From assembly GCA_024230435.1 (NCBI GenBank), contig JAAERL010000441.1, positions 1 through 64,000 of the forward strand: a stretch of DNA of 64,000 bases. Reading direction: 5' to 3'. How positions within the stretch are numbered: position 1 is the first letter of the stretch; each line of letters opens with the position of its first letter. The notes beneath the pieces are model-generated. The model was not told the origin of the DNA. It searched no databases and was given only the letters and a program-made list of their open reading frames with translations. Positions 1 to 9,300 of the stretch are shown in pieces. This DNA is from Desulfobacteraceae bacterium. Lineage in GTDB: Bacteria > Desulfobacterota > Desulfobacteria > Desulfobacterales > Desulfosarcinaceae. A program made the position numbers and the translations under genes.

Positions 1-238
1 TGCCTGTTAAGTGAGGCCCGTCAAATATTTAAGCAATATCGTTTAACAACACCACAGGTTTATCAAGCGGCTTGTTAGCCCTGGGCTTGGCTTCAAGCCA
101 TTCTTTCAAACGTGGCCGACCCTGAAAGGATTTGAGGCAATGAACATGATCAGAAAAGGACAAATTGAGGGCATAGAAAAAGGGGATAGTAAAAGTCAGG
201 TTCAATTCATCGAAGACCTGTTTCCGATTACTGCATAA
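1..238 (+). pseudogene. IS6-family transposase, C-terminal remnant
   Basis: The frame ending at the TAA at 236-238 reads HRFIKRLVSPGLGF and then, further on, GFEAMNMIRKGQ. Both match the conserved C-terminal part of IS6/IS26-family DDE transposases, where the HRxIKR and MxMIRKGQ segments surround the last catalytic region. Upstream in the same frame the recognisable VKYLSNIV is followed by TAA at 44-46, where the family normally has Glu (GAA), so the copy carries a nonsense change and must be dead. The rest lies outside the window. No terminal inverted repeat could be identified. The assignment rests on motif recognition only. Confidence 0.75.
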
Positions 239-280
239 AAATTTCCGGGAAAAGCCATTTCCATACCCTCTGAATAATTT

Positions 281-583
281 TTGCTACTCACCCTTAATTA
301 CCGTTATTTCTATACAGCCTACTATGGTGTCTTTTTTTTTTCGGGCGCTTTTGCCGCTATGCCGCGGAAGGAGCCGCCATCGGTGCGCAGCGTGATAAAT
401 TTCTTGGGCCCGCCTCTGGCTTTTTTAGCAGGAGGTGGTATACTGCCGCCCGCAATTGGCTATTGTGGACAAGTTTATACTTTCGCATCAGGCATTATCC
501 TGACAGGCGTGCTTATGCTGTGCAGCCCTGTTTTGGCGGTTTTTCTCAAACTGGGGCAATACGATGACCTGTCAGGTTGTTAG
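281..583 (+). pseudogene. Probable C-terminal fragment of a membrane transporter (MFS-like)
   Basis: This 100-codon frame opens at a TTG six bases after an in-frame stop and has no convincing ribosome binding site. From about residue 36 it encodes two hydrophobic helices separated by a short polar turn (LGPPLAFLAGGGILPPAIGY, then ASGIILTGVLMLCSPVLAVF). The GGG-I-P-x-I-G pattern resembles the last two helices of major facilitator superfamily transporters. The first 30 residues do not look like the rest of such a protein. I read it as the tail of a transporter whose front was lost next to the IS6 remnant. It could also be an unrelated small membrane protein. Confidence 0.4.
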
Positions 584-608
584 AAAAATTATGTAGAAAG
601 ATGATGTA

Positions 609-1406
609 ATGGCCCTGAATATTATTCGATTTGCAGTTGCATTGGTTCTTATCCAAGTTGCTGTCGCTCACTTTTTCAGCTTAAAGAATGCTGAGGCAGC
701 CCAGGATTCAGAACGGGTCGTCATTTTTGCAGCTAAGTCAACGGTCAATGCCGTCACCGATATTTGCCGGTTATATAAAGAACAAAAAACGGGCAACCCT
801 CAATTATCATTTGCCGCTTCCTCAACGCTGGCCAAACAGATCAGCAATGGAGCACCTGCTGATATTTTTCTGTCAGCCAATACAAAATGGATGGATTATC
901 TTGAAAAACAAAAAATGATCGATCCGAATAGCCGCATTGACTTGTTAGGTAACCGAATCGTACTCATAGCGCCGCTGGAGAGCCCTATAGATAAAATTGA
1001 GATTGAACCATCATTCGCTTTGGTTGAACTGTTAGCGGATCAACGGTTAGCCATGGGGGACCCGGACCATGTGCCGTCCGGGATTTATGGCAAACAGGCT
1101 TTTGAGAATTTGAAAGTATGGAAGCATGTCAAAGACCGTCTGGCCAGGGGCAAAGATGTACGGTCCGCTTTGATGCTTGTCGAGCGTGCAGAAGCGCCCA
1201 TTGGTCAGGTTTACGCCACGGATGCAGCCATTAGTAAAAAAGTCCGTGTGATTGGAACTTTCCCGCAATACTGCCATCCGCCCATTGCTTATCCCGTGGC
1301 TTTGACAGCCGGCAAACATAGCTCCGGGGCATTGCACTTCATGGATTTTCTTAAATCCGCCCAAGCGAAACATATTTTCCAACGTTATGGTTTTATAGTG
1401 TACTGA
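609..1406 (+). CDS. modA: Molybdate ABC transporter, periplasmic binding protein ModA
   Basis: The 265-residue product starts with a hydrophobic signal segment ending near AEAA. It continues as VVIFAAKSTVNAVTDICRLY and FAASSTLAKQISNGAPADIFLSAN, which are the classic ModA blocks that bind the molybdate or tungstate oxyanion. Length is normal for the family. The protein acts in the periplasm and delivers the oxyanion to the ModB/ModC importer encoded next. The modB start overlaps the modA stop by one base (TGATG), so the genes are translationally coupled. Molybdenum or tungsten supply would serve pterin enzymes such as formate dehydrogenases in this type of anaerobe. The ligand (Mo or W) cannot be told from sequence. 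Confidence 0.92.
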   Translation: MALNIIRFAVALVLIQVAVAHFFSLKNAEAAQDSERVVIFAAKSTVNAVTDICRLYKEQKTGNPQLSFAASSTLAKQISNGAPADIFLSANTKWMDYLEKQKMIDPNSRIDLLGNRIVLIAPLESPIDKIEIEPSFALVELLADQRLAMGDPDHVPSGIYGKQAFENLKVWKHVKDRLARGKDVRSALMLVERAEAPIGQVYATDAAISKKVRVIGTFPQYCHPPIAYPVALTAGKHSSGALHFMDFLKSAQAKHIFQRYGFIVY

Positions 1407-2104
1407 TGCCCCTTGTTGAACTGACACCGGCTGAAATACAGGCGCTGAAGTTAAGTTTGTGGGTTTCGGGGTGGGCTGTGGCTTTCAGCCTGCCTTTTGG
1501 CATTCTGGTCGCATGGGTACTGGCTCGTTTGAATTTTCCAGGTAAATTCATTTTGGACGGAGTTGTCCATTTACCCCTTGTATTACCACCCGTGGTTACC
1601 GGTTATCTGCTATTGATTCTGATGGGCCGCAAAGGCGCCATTGGGTCCTTTTTGTACGAAAATTTTAGAATTACCCTGGCCTTCAACTGGAAAGGAGCTG
1701 CCCTGGCCGCCGCGGTGATGGCTTTTCCGCTTATGGTTCGTGCCGTCAGATTATCTATTCAAGGCGTAGACTGCGGCCTGGAAGAGGCTGCGCGGACGTT
1801 GGGGGCGGGGCCGGTACGTGTTTTTTTTACTATTACCTTGCCTCTTGTGACACCGGGCATCATTGCCGGGGCGATATTAGCTTTTGCCCGCAGCTTAGGT
1901 GAATTTGGAGCCACCATTACATTTGTCTCCAACATCCAGGGTGAAACCCAAACCCTGCCGCTGGCTCTTTACACATTTATCCAAATGCCCGGAGGTGAAA
2001 CCGCCGCCATGCGATTATGTCTATTGTCGTTGGGTCTTGCCCTGGCGGCCCTTGTTTTTTCAGAGATGCTTGCAAGACGGTTTGCCTTGCGCTTGAAAAG
2101 ATGA
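1406..2104 (+). CDS. modB: Molybdate ABC transporter permease ModB
   Basis: The 232-residue protein is very hydrophobic with about five membrane helices. It carries the binding-protein-dependent permease EAA signature as GLEEAARTLGAGPVRVFFTI followed by LPLVTPGIIAGAILAFARSLGEFGA, the typical ModB form ending in GEFGAT. It forms the inner-membrane channel of the ModABC importer. It overlaps modA by one base at the start and modC by four bases at the end (ATGA). Length and order are standard for a mod operon. Confidence 0.92.
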   Translation: MPLVELTPAEIQALKLSLWVSGWAVAFSLPFGILVAWVLARLNFPGKFILDGVVHLPLVLPPVVTGYLLLILMGRKGAIGSFLYENFRITLAFNWKGAALAAAVMAFPLMVRAVRLSIQGVDCGLEEAARTLGAGPVRVFFTITLPLVTPGIIAGAILAFARSLGEFGATITFVSNIQGETQTLPLALYTFIQMPGGETAAMRLCLLSLGLALAALVFSEMLARRFALRLKR

Positions 2105-3204
2105 GACAGATGATTGATATAAACATACAACGTCAACACGGTTCGTTTTGCATCCAGGCGGCTTTCAATCAGCAACAATCAGGTGTAACTGCTTTGTTTG
2201 GGCCTTCGGGAGCCGGTAAAACTTCCATTATAAACATGGTGGCCGGGTTGATAAAACCGGATAGCGGACACATTATCATCAACGGTGTTCCTTTATATGA
2301 TTCTTCAAAGAGAATCAATTTGCCCCTTGAAAAGCGCCGCATTGGCTATGTTTTTCAAGATGCAAGATTGTTTCCGCATTTGCCGGTTCGTTCAAATCTT
2401 ACCTATGGTATGCGCCTGACACCCGCCAGTGAACGATTTATCAGATTCGATGATGTGGTGGACCTGCTTGGCATCGGGAATTTATTGAATCGGGGGCCTT
2501 GCACGTTATCCGGCGGAGAAAAACAGCGGGTGGCTATAGGCAGGGCGCTGCTTACCAGCCCCGCCTTGCTGCTCATGGATGAACCTCTTGCATCGTTGGA
2601 TAATTCCCGAAAACAGGAAGTACTTCCTTTTATTGAATGTCTTTGCAAGGCTTTTTCACTGCCGGTTCTTTATGTAAGTCACTGCCTTGATGAAATTCTC
2701 AATATGGCTCAATATCTTGTCTTGCTTGATCAGGGAAAGGTTAAGGCAAACGGTCCTATCGAGTCTTTGGTGAACAGCCTGGATATGGGCCGGCATATCA
2801 GTCCAAGCGATTTTGGATCGGTTATTAAGGCAGTGGTAAAAATCCAAAAAGACCAATTCGGATTAGCCCATTTGAAGTTTCCCGGCGGTGTGCTCAAAGT
2901 TCCCGACGTTCATGTAAATTCGGGAGATACACTCCGCGTGCGCATTCCTGCAAGAGCAGTTGCCGTTGCCTTTGAAAAACCGCGGAAAAGCAGCTTTAGA
3001 AATATCTATCCGGCGTCAATCCTTGAAATTGCAGATGAAGGCAACGGATTTCATGGTGTTTGCATGAATGCCGGTTTTCCTCTTCTGGCTAGAATTACAT
3101 CACACTCTGTTGAAAAGTTGGGTTTAAAGCCGGGACTCAAAGTATTTGCTTTGATCAAAAGTGTGAATATAAGCAGTGGAGGCTCTGGAAACGGTTTTAA
3201 ATAA
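2101..3204 (+). CDS. modC: Molybdate ABC transporter ATPase ModC
   Basis: I place the start at ATG 2101, which overlaps the modB stop as ATGA; the frame is open further upstream but that part lies inside modB. The 367-residue protein has Walker A GPSGAGKTS, ABC signature LSGGEKQRVAIGRALL and Walker B LLLMDEPLASLD. After about residue 230 comes the extra C-terminal molybdate-binding (TOBE/Mop-like) region seen in ModC proteins, here starting around GRHISPSDFGSVIKAVV. It energises the import of molybdate through ModB on the cytoplasmic face. Nothing odd in length or motifs. Confidence 0.92.
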   Translation: MRQMIDINIQRQHGSFCIQAAFNQQQSGVTALFGPSGAGKTSIINMVAGLIKPDSGHIIINGVPLYDSSKRINLPLEKRRIGYVFQDARLFPHLPVRSNLTYGMRLTPASERFIRFDDVVDLLGIGNLLNRGPCTLSGGEKQRVAIGRALLTSPALLLMDEPLASLDNSRKQEVLPFIECLCKAFSLPVLYVSHCLDEILNMAQYLVLLDQGKVKANGPIESLVNSLDMGRHISPSDFGSVIKAVVKIQKDQFGLAHLKFPGGVLKVPDVHVNSGDTLRVRIPARAVAVAFEKPRKSSFRNIYPASILEIADEGNGFHGVCMNAGFPLLARITSHSVEKLGLKPGLKVFALIKSVNISSGGSGNGFK

Positions 3205-3488
3205 AAATGATTGAATTCTTGACTAATCCAACCTGGTTAGCCAATATTCTATTGGACTATAAAACGGCAATGGCGTGATTTATCCCCATTGCTAACAGTC
3301 GGTCATACCTGGTGTCCACTGCCGAAACAGGACAAGTTGTTCGAGACCAAGGCGTGCGGAAATTTTACCTAAGGCATATAGCTGGTATTGCAATGATAAA
3401 GTTTTGAGCACTACTAAGATACCTGGCAAATTGACCATTTATTGACTATTTATGGATGGACACTACCTATCGTTTTAGGAGGAGCAAC

Positions 3489-5360
3489 GTGGACTTAAAA
3501 AGCCATTGCCCTAAAAAAGTCGTTACGGCTAAAGAGGCAATTGCGGAAATTAAAAATGGCAGCCGGATATTAATTGGCACAGGTTGCGGTGAACCTCAAC
3601 ACTTGATTCGAACCATGGTTAAAAATACAAAGATTCAGGATGTTATGGTTTACCAGATGCTGTCTTGGACCATGGCGGACTATGTGAACGACCCTAATTT
3701 TCTGAGAAGATTTGCACTCAAACTTTTTTTTATCAGTTCCAGAATGCGCCGGGCGGCTTTCGAGGGAAAAATTGATTATATACCGGCCTATTTGTCCCAA
3801 ATTCCAAAATTATTTGAATCACAGCGCATCGGCCTGGATGTGGCCCTGGTGCAGGTAAGCCCTCCGGATCGCCATGGGTTTTGCAGCCTTGGGGTTTCTG
3901 TGGATATCACGCGTTCAGGGATGAATGCGGCCCGCTTGGTGATTGCACAGGTTAATCCGAAAATGCCGCATACCTGGGGAGATAGTATTGTCCATCTGGA
4001 TGAGATTGATTATTTTGTAGAGTACGAAGAGCCTCTTGTGGAATCCGTTACCGTAATAAAGAATCAGGAAGTGGCATTACGAATCGGGTATTATGTAAAC
4101 CAGCTCATAGAAGACGGCGCGACGTTGCAAATCGGTTTTGGCTACATGCCGAACGCAATTTTGCCCCATCTGACCGATAAAAAGGACTTGGGAATTCATA
4201 CCCAGCTTATTACCGATGCGTTTATTCCGCTGTTGGAAAACAAGATAATCACAAACAAGCGTAAAACCCTGCTGGAAGGAAAAGTGGTAGCTTCTTTGTG
4301 CATGGGAACCGAAAAACTGTATAAATACGTAGACAATAATCCCCAGTTTTATTTCCGTTCTTCGGAATTTGTGAATGATCCAACGGTAATTGCCAGGAAT
4401 GATAATTTTATTTCCATTTCATCGGCATTAGAGGTCGATTTGACCGGGCAGGTTTGCACCGACTCAATGAACCATATTTTTTATAGCGGTATCGGTGATC
4501 AAGTTGATTTTTTGCGGGGCAGCGCCATGTCCAAGGGTGGATTTTCAATTATTGCAATGCCTTCTACAGCTCAAGGCGATAATGTGTCTCGTATTGTGTC
4601 CAGCTTGAACGAAGGAGCTGGAGTGGCAACGACCCGAGGTGATGTAAATTTTGTGGTCACAGAATACGGTATTGCCGAACTTGAAGGCAAAAGCATCTTT
4701 CAGCGGGTAATGGAACTTTCCCAGATCGCCCATCCAAAATTCAGAAAAGATTTGATCGAGGCGGCCAAAAAGCACCATTATATTTTTCCGGATCAATTGC
4801 CTCCGCTGCAAGACGATCTTATCTTTCTTGAAAAATATAAAAAACGTCATGCCATCACTAATGGCAAAGTTGTGGAATTCAGGCCTCTGCTGCCTTCGGA
4901 TGAATTTGAATTTCGAAATTTTTACTACTCCCTAAAAGCAGAAACGATCTACATGCGTTTTTTTCACAAAATGAAACTTTTTTCCCACGAAGTCGCCCAA
5001 CAGCAGTGGGCCAGTGTTGATTATCGTCAAAACATGTCTATGATCGGATTGTGCCAAAAAGGCGGTCATCGAGAGATTGTCGCCATTGGCTCTTATGCCG
5101 ATGACGGTACAAAACGCGCTGAAATAGCATTTGTGGTCCGCGAAGATTTTCAGGGATTGGGAGTGGCTTCCATTCTGCTGGCTCAATTGGAAACAATTGC
5201 CAGGGAAAATGGGTTCAAAGGTTTTACAGCAATGGTCTTGGAAGAAAACAAGGCTATGGTACGAGTGTTTAAGAATCAGTACCCGCATGCAAAGGTGACA
5301 TACGCCGGAGTCGGTGAGATGCAGATCGTTATGGACTTTGATCCACCGGAAGTTGAATAA
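3489..5360 (+). CDS. Acetyl-CoA hydrolase/transferase-like protein fused to a GNAT domain (copy 1)
   Basis: I chose GTG 3489 because a perfect AGGAGG lies at 3477-3482; the frame is open back to 3456. The 623-residue protein has an N-terminal acetyl-CoA hydrolase / 4-hydroxybutyrate CoA-transferase fold (to about residue 445). A C-terminal GNAT acetyltransferase domain follows, with the acetyl-CoA motif as QGLGVASILLAQLE. In the transferase part the sequence GIHTQLITD aligns with the family segment GIHxEMxSDG, so the catalytic Glu position (near 238 in characterised enzymes) is Gln239 here. A covalent glutamyl-CoA mechanism is therefore unlikely. A second, diverged copy lies at 43280-45160. 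The role could be CoA-dependent acylation or acetyl-CoA sensing; I cannot decide. Confidence 0.85.
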   Translation: MDLKSHCPKKVVTAKEAIAEIKNGSRILIGTGCGEPQHLIRTMVKNTKIQDVMVYQMLSWTMADYVNDPNFLRRFALKLFFISSRMRRAAFEGKIDYIPAYLSQIPKLFESQRIGLDVALVQVSPPDRHGFCSLGVSVDITRSGMNAARLVIAQVNPKMPHTWGDSIVHLDEIDYFVEYEEPLVESVTVIKNQEVALRIGYYVNQLIEDGATLQIGFGYMPNAILPHLTDKKDLGIHTQLITDAFIPLLENKIITNKRKTLLEGKVVASLCMGTEKLYKYVDNNPQFYFRSSEFVNDPTVIARNDNFISISSALEVDLTGQVCTDSMNHIFYSGIGDQVDFLRGSAMSKGGFSIIAMPSTAQGDNVSRIVSSLNEGAGVATTRGDVNFVVTEYGIAELEGKSIFQRVMELSQIAHPKFRKDLIEAAKKHHYIFPDQLPPLQDDLIFLEKYKKRHAITNGKVVEFRPLLPSDEFEFRNFYYSLKAETIYMRFFHKMKLFSHEVAQQQWASVDYRQNMSMIGLCQKGGHREIVAIGSYADDGTKRAEIAFVVREDFQGLGVASILLAQLETIARENGFKGFTAMVLEENKAMVRVFKNQYPHAKVTYAGVGEMQIVMDFDPPEVE

Positions 5361-5421
5361 GAAGAAAAGAAAAAGTTCAGCTAAGGCGATTGGCGGAAAA
5401 AAAGGAGTTATATTAGCTCAA

Positions 5422-6108
5422 ATGGATGTGAATTCGGATCGTTGGATGCAGTTGTTGATCGATGCCGGTGCTCAAATGCAAGTGACCGTCGAGGAACACC
5501 AGGCCCGTATGATGGCTCAGCATGCTCAAATGTTACTTGCATGGAACAAAAAAACCAATTTGACGGCAATTGTTGACCCAATAGAAATAGCGGTTAAGCA
5601 TTATTTGGATTCCCTGGCGGGCTTAAGTTACATCAAATCAGGCAATCGCGTGCTGGATATGGGCACTGGCGCCGGATTTCCCGGATTGCCCTTGAAAATT
5701 ATGCTCCCCGGGCTTTCACTGGTCCTGGCGGACAGCTCCCGTAAAAAAATCAGTTTTATAAAGCACGCTGTACGAACCATCGGCTTAAAAGATGTTGAGC
5801 CATTGCAAGCGCGTGTTGAGCAACTTGCCCAAAATGAACGTTTCAGATCAGGCTTTGACGTAGTCACCTGCCGTGCACTTAAAGGTATTGATCAAATTAT
5901 AAAGTGGGCCCTGCCTTTTTTAAGTCCTAATGGCCGCATTGTGGCTTACAAAGCAGCCAAAGAAATAATTGAGACGACCGCCAGTAAAGAAAATAGTACT
6001 TTTGGCGCCTATGCCCGGCAATTCAAAATTCAGAGTGTTGAGTACCATCTTCCCATCAATAAAGCCTTCAGACGGATTCTGATCATCCAACCAAAAGCAA
6101 AAGAATGA
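5422..6108 (+). CDS. rsmG: 16S rRNA m7G527 methyltransferase RsmG (GidB)
   Basis: The product has the RsmG hallmarks: LLAWNKKTNLTAI, HYLDSLAGL and the SAM-binding loop VLDMGTGAGFPGLPLKI. It methylates N7 of G527 in 16S rRNA in the cytoplasm. I start at ATG 5422, giving 228 residues (family usual about 210); upstream codons in this frame lie in and just after the previous gene and lack a good start. The AAGGAG at 5402-5407 is somewhat distant (about 14 bases). It follows the CoA-transferase/GNAT gene by 61 bases and converges on the CarB-like gene. Confidence 0.9.
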   Translation: MDVNSDRWMQLLIDAGAQMQVTVEEHQARMMAQHAQMLLAWNKKTNLTAIVDPIEIAVKHYLDSLAGLSYIKSGNRVLDMGTGAGFPGLPLKIMLPGLSLVLADSSRKKISFIKHAVRTIGLKDVEPLQARVEQLAQNERFRSGFDVVTCRALKGIDQIIKWALPFLSPNGRIVAYKAAKEIIETTASKENSTFGAYARQFKIQSVEYHLPINKAFRRILIIQPKAKE

Positions 6109-6224
6109 GGGCTATTTTTAATTTTTCCGCGACCCTCATACCGCAGATTGCAGGTCGGATTTCGTGAAATTAAAATCCAGCATTGCACCAGAGTAAAGCA
6201 CCTCCAATCAAGCATTTGCGGTCA

Positions 6225-6264
6225 GCCTTTTACCGGATTTGCGGAACGTAATCCGGTAAAAGGC
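6225..6264. terminator. Perfect 15-bp inverted repeat between convergent genes
   Basis: The arms 6225-6239 (GCCTTTTACCGGATT) and 6250-6264 are exact reverse complements around a 10-base loop. It lies between the convergent rsmG and CarB-like genes. No T-run follows on either strand, so a bidirectional terminator is likely but not certain. Confidence 0.55.
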
Positions 6265-6308
6265 CGCTACCGAATAAAACTTGCGAAATTTAACATGAGC
6301 CGAATGCT

Positions 6309-9300
6309 TTACTTTGCCGCATAATCCTGAAGAGCCTTGAGTGAAGGAAAACCTTTTTTTCGAGCGGCAATACCTTTGGCTACTGCTACCGCGCTGGCCG
6401 GGGTGGTGATGTTGGCGATGCGGTAGCGAATTGCGGCTTTGCGGATATAGCTGTCGTCAATTTGGCTTTGGCCTGCGCTGGAGGTGTTGATCACCAATTG
6501 AACCCGGCCGTTTTTAATCTCGTCAAGCAGATCGGGCCTTGCGAAACCTAACTTGCGGACCATTTTTGAGTTGATTCCGTGGTTGGCTAACAAAGCCTGG
6601 GTTCCTTTGGTAGACATGAGTTTAAAACCCATTTCCTGGAAAACCCGTGCAGGCTCGATCATGCTTTGTTTGTCTTCATCGGTTACCGTTATCAGTACTG
6701 CGCCGTCAGTAGGCAGGCGGTAACCGGCCGCGTCCAGGGCTTTATAGTACGCCATGCCATATGAATCACCGAAGGCTGCTACTTCACCGGTGGCGCGGGT
6801 ATCAGCCCCTAACAAGGGATCTGTTTCCGGGAAAACGTGGAACGCAAATACAGCCGAGCGTATAAAAAAATAGGGCAAAGCAGCTGTAGAGATTTTAAGA
6901 TCGGCCAAACAGTGGCCCAGGATTAATTGGGTGGCCATCCTGGCAATGGGGATATGAGCCGATCTGGTGACCAAACCGAGATTTCGGCAGATACCGTATT
7001 CGGCATCCAATACATAGACCGAATCTCTGTAAATGGCGAAACGTACATTCAAAAGTCCTGTAATACCCGTTGAAACGGCAATTTTTTCTGCATATTCCGA
7101 CATGGTTTCAATATGCCGTGGCGAGAGGCTGTAAGGCGGTATGACCAAGGCGGAATCCGTTGCATTTACGCCGGCAAGTTCAATATGCTCTAAGATAGCG
7201 GCAACCCTGGCATGTTTTCCGTCACAAAGAACTTCGGCTTGGGCTTCAATGGCGTACTCCAGAAATTGTTCCAGTATCAGAGGTTCATCAGCATTGATAC
7301 GAATAGTTAATAGAAGCTCTTTGAACCGGGTTGCGTCCGTAACTAGGTTAATGCTGTTTTCACGGGGTTGACACGAGCGCAGGATAAGAGGGAATCCAAT
7401 CTCTTGCGCTTTTTTCATCGCCTCTTCGGTTGATTGAACCTTAACGGCGGTAGGCTGGACAATGCCAAGATCACGGATACAATCCCACAATGCCACCCGG
7501 TTCGCGAGCAGTTTTCGGGATTCGGCGGGAGAACCCAAAATTTGAACACCGTGTTCTTCTAATGTATTTATAAGGTGTTGATTCAACGGACCGGAGAACT
7601 GAGGCAAAACACCTGAAGGTTTTTCATGATCGATGATCTCTAAGATGTCTTGAATGCATAACGGATCGATAAACACGTTGCCTTTAATTGCCATGCCGGT
7701 TGTGACGCTGGTTAGGTTGTCGTTAACAACCAGGGCCTTGTGGCCCAGCTGCTCGCAAACGGCTGCGGCTTCAAAAACGCCAAAATCACACTCGGATCCC
7801 TGGCCGATCCGGTGGGGCCCGCTGCCCAGAATGAGAATTTTTGAGCCGTTGGGCTCAGGTTTTTTCGGGGCTTGCTTTGCATCAACGCCATAGACTATTT
7901 TGCCATCTGGTATGTTTGAGGTTTTCAGGGGCTTCCAATTGCGGCAACAATCAATGGTATCAAAAATGTGTTTCAGTTTCCGGACTGATTCGCCGGTGAG
8001 TTGAGCAAGCCGGAAAATGGTGAAACCTGCCGATTTTGCCCTGACCAGCAATTCAGTATCCGGTTGCTTGGGATCATGCGATTGCAGAAGTTTTTCTATA
8101 TCGGCAAGCTCTTGGACCTGTTTTATAAACCAGGAGTGCATTCTCGCTGTTTTCGAGACCGTATCGGTATCTATATTTTGCCTGAATGCTTCCAGAATAT
8201 AGAGCATTCTTTTGCTGTTCGCACTGCTGATAAGGTTCAAAAGCTTGCCCTTTGATTGATCCGCGGGCCGGTAAGCCAGTCCTGCGCCTTTTAGATGCGG
8301 TGTGGCCGAACGGGCGGCCTTTTGCAGTGCCTGCGCAAAGTTGGCCCCGATACCGAATGCATGGCCGCTGGCCTGCATTTTCGGTCCAAGGCGGTCTTGC
8401 ACTTGAGCCAGGCTGGTAAAATCCCAGACGGGCCATTTTACACCAATTGGAGCATCCTGGGACAAAACTCCTGTTTTGTCCAAGTTGGGTTTGCATGCCT
8501 GTGAAACAGATTGCCCCGCAGACAGCTTGCAAATGATGTCCTCTATAACTATCCCCATCATGCGGCCTGCAAAGGCGGAAGTTCTCGTGTAACGGGGGTG
8601 AACGGCAAGGATCAGGATGTTGTCCTGTCTGTGGCAATAGGCAAGGCGGATGGTGGCATTGCCTATAATATTGAGAAACTCTGCAACGGTTTTGGCCTTT
8701 TCGAATAATTGATCTAAAAATTTTGCGGTCAGCGTTTGGGCAGGACATACAGCGATGCTGTCGCCGGGATGGATACCGGCGCTGTCCATATATTCGACCG
8801 CTGCTGCGAGTTTTATTTGGCCTTTACAGTCTCTGAGGATTTCAAGCTCAATCTGGCGCCAGTCTCTCAGGCAAAGCTCCATGGTCAGGTTGCAGGAAGG
8901 TTCGCCTTTGATGGGAGTGATCGTTTTTATCAGTTCTTCCTGGTTGAAAACCAGAATTCCGTCCGGTATCAGGTCAGGATCATCACAACGCAGCACCACG
9001 GGATATCCAAGGGTCTTGGCGTGATCCAATGCCTCTTTGTCCGAAGTAATTTGCAGTTGCGCAGGAGCTGATATATCAATTTTAGCCAGAGCAGCCTGCA
9101 AAGCATCACGATCCAATAGGCAGGCAAGGTTTTCGGCGGGTGTTCCCCACAAGGCCACCTGATGTTTTGCCAGCACAAAGTTGTGATGCAGTTTTACAGC
9201 CAGGTCCAGCCCTGCGCGGCCCCCAAAACCGGCAAGCAACCCTTGCGGTCTTTCCTTGGAGATGATTTCCGACACAATTTCTTGTGTAAGTGGTTCCAGG

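Noticed and set aside
3207-3278. A short frame starting MIEFLTNPTWLANILL after modC
   Set aside because: It has only 23 codons and no Shine-Dalgarno sequence; it may be a remnant, but nothing supports expression.
3573-3590. Sigma-54-like TGGCAC...TTGC inside the first CoA-transferase gene
   Set aside because: GG and GC are eight, not ten, bases apart and the site lies within coding sequence.
8074-8748. A 224-codon open frame inside the CarB-like gene, same strand but another frame
   Set aside because: Low-complexity, Arg/Pro-rich translation typical of a shadow of the real gene.
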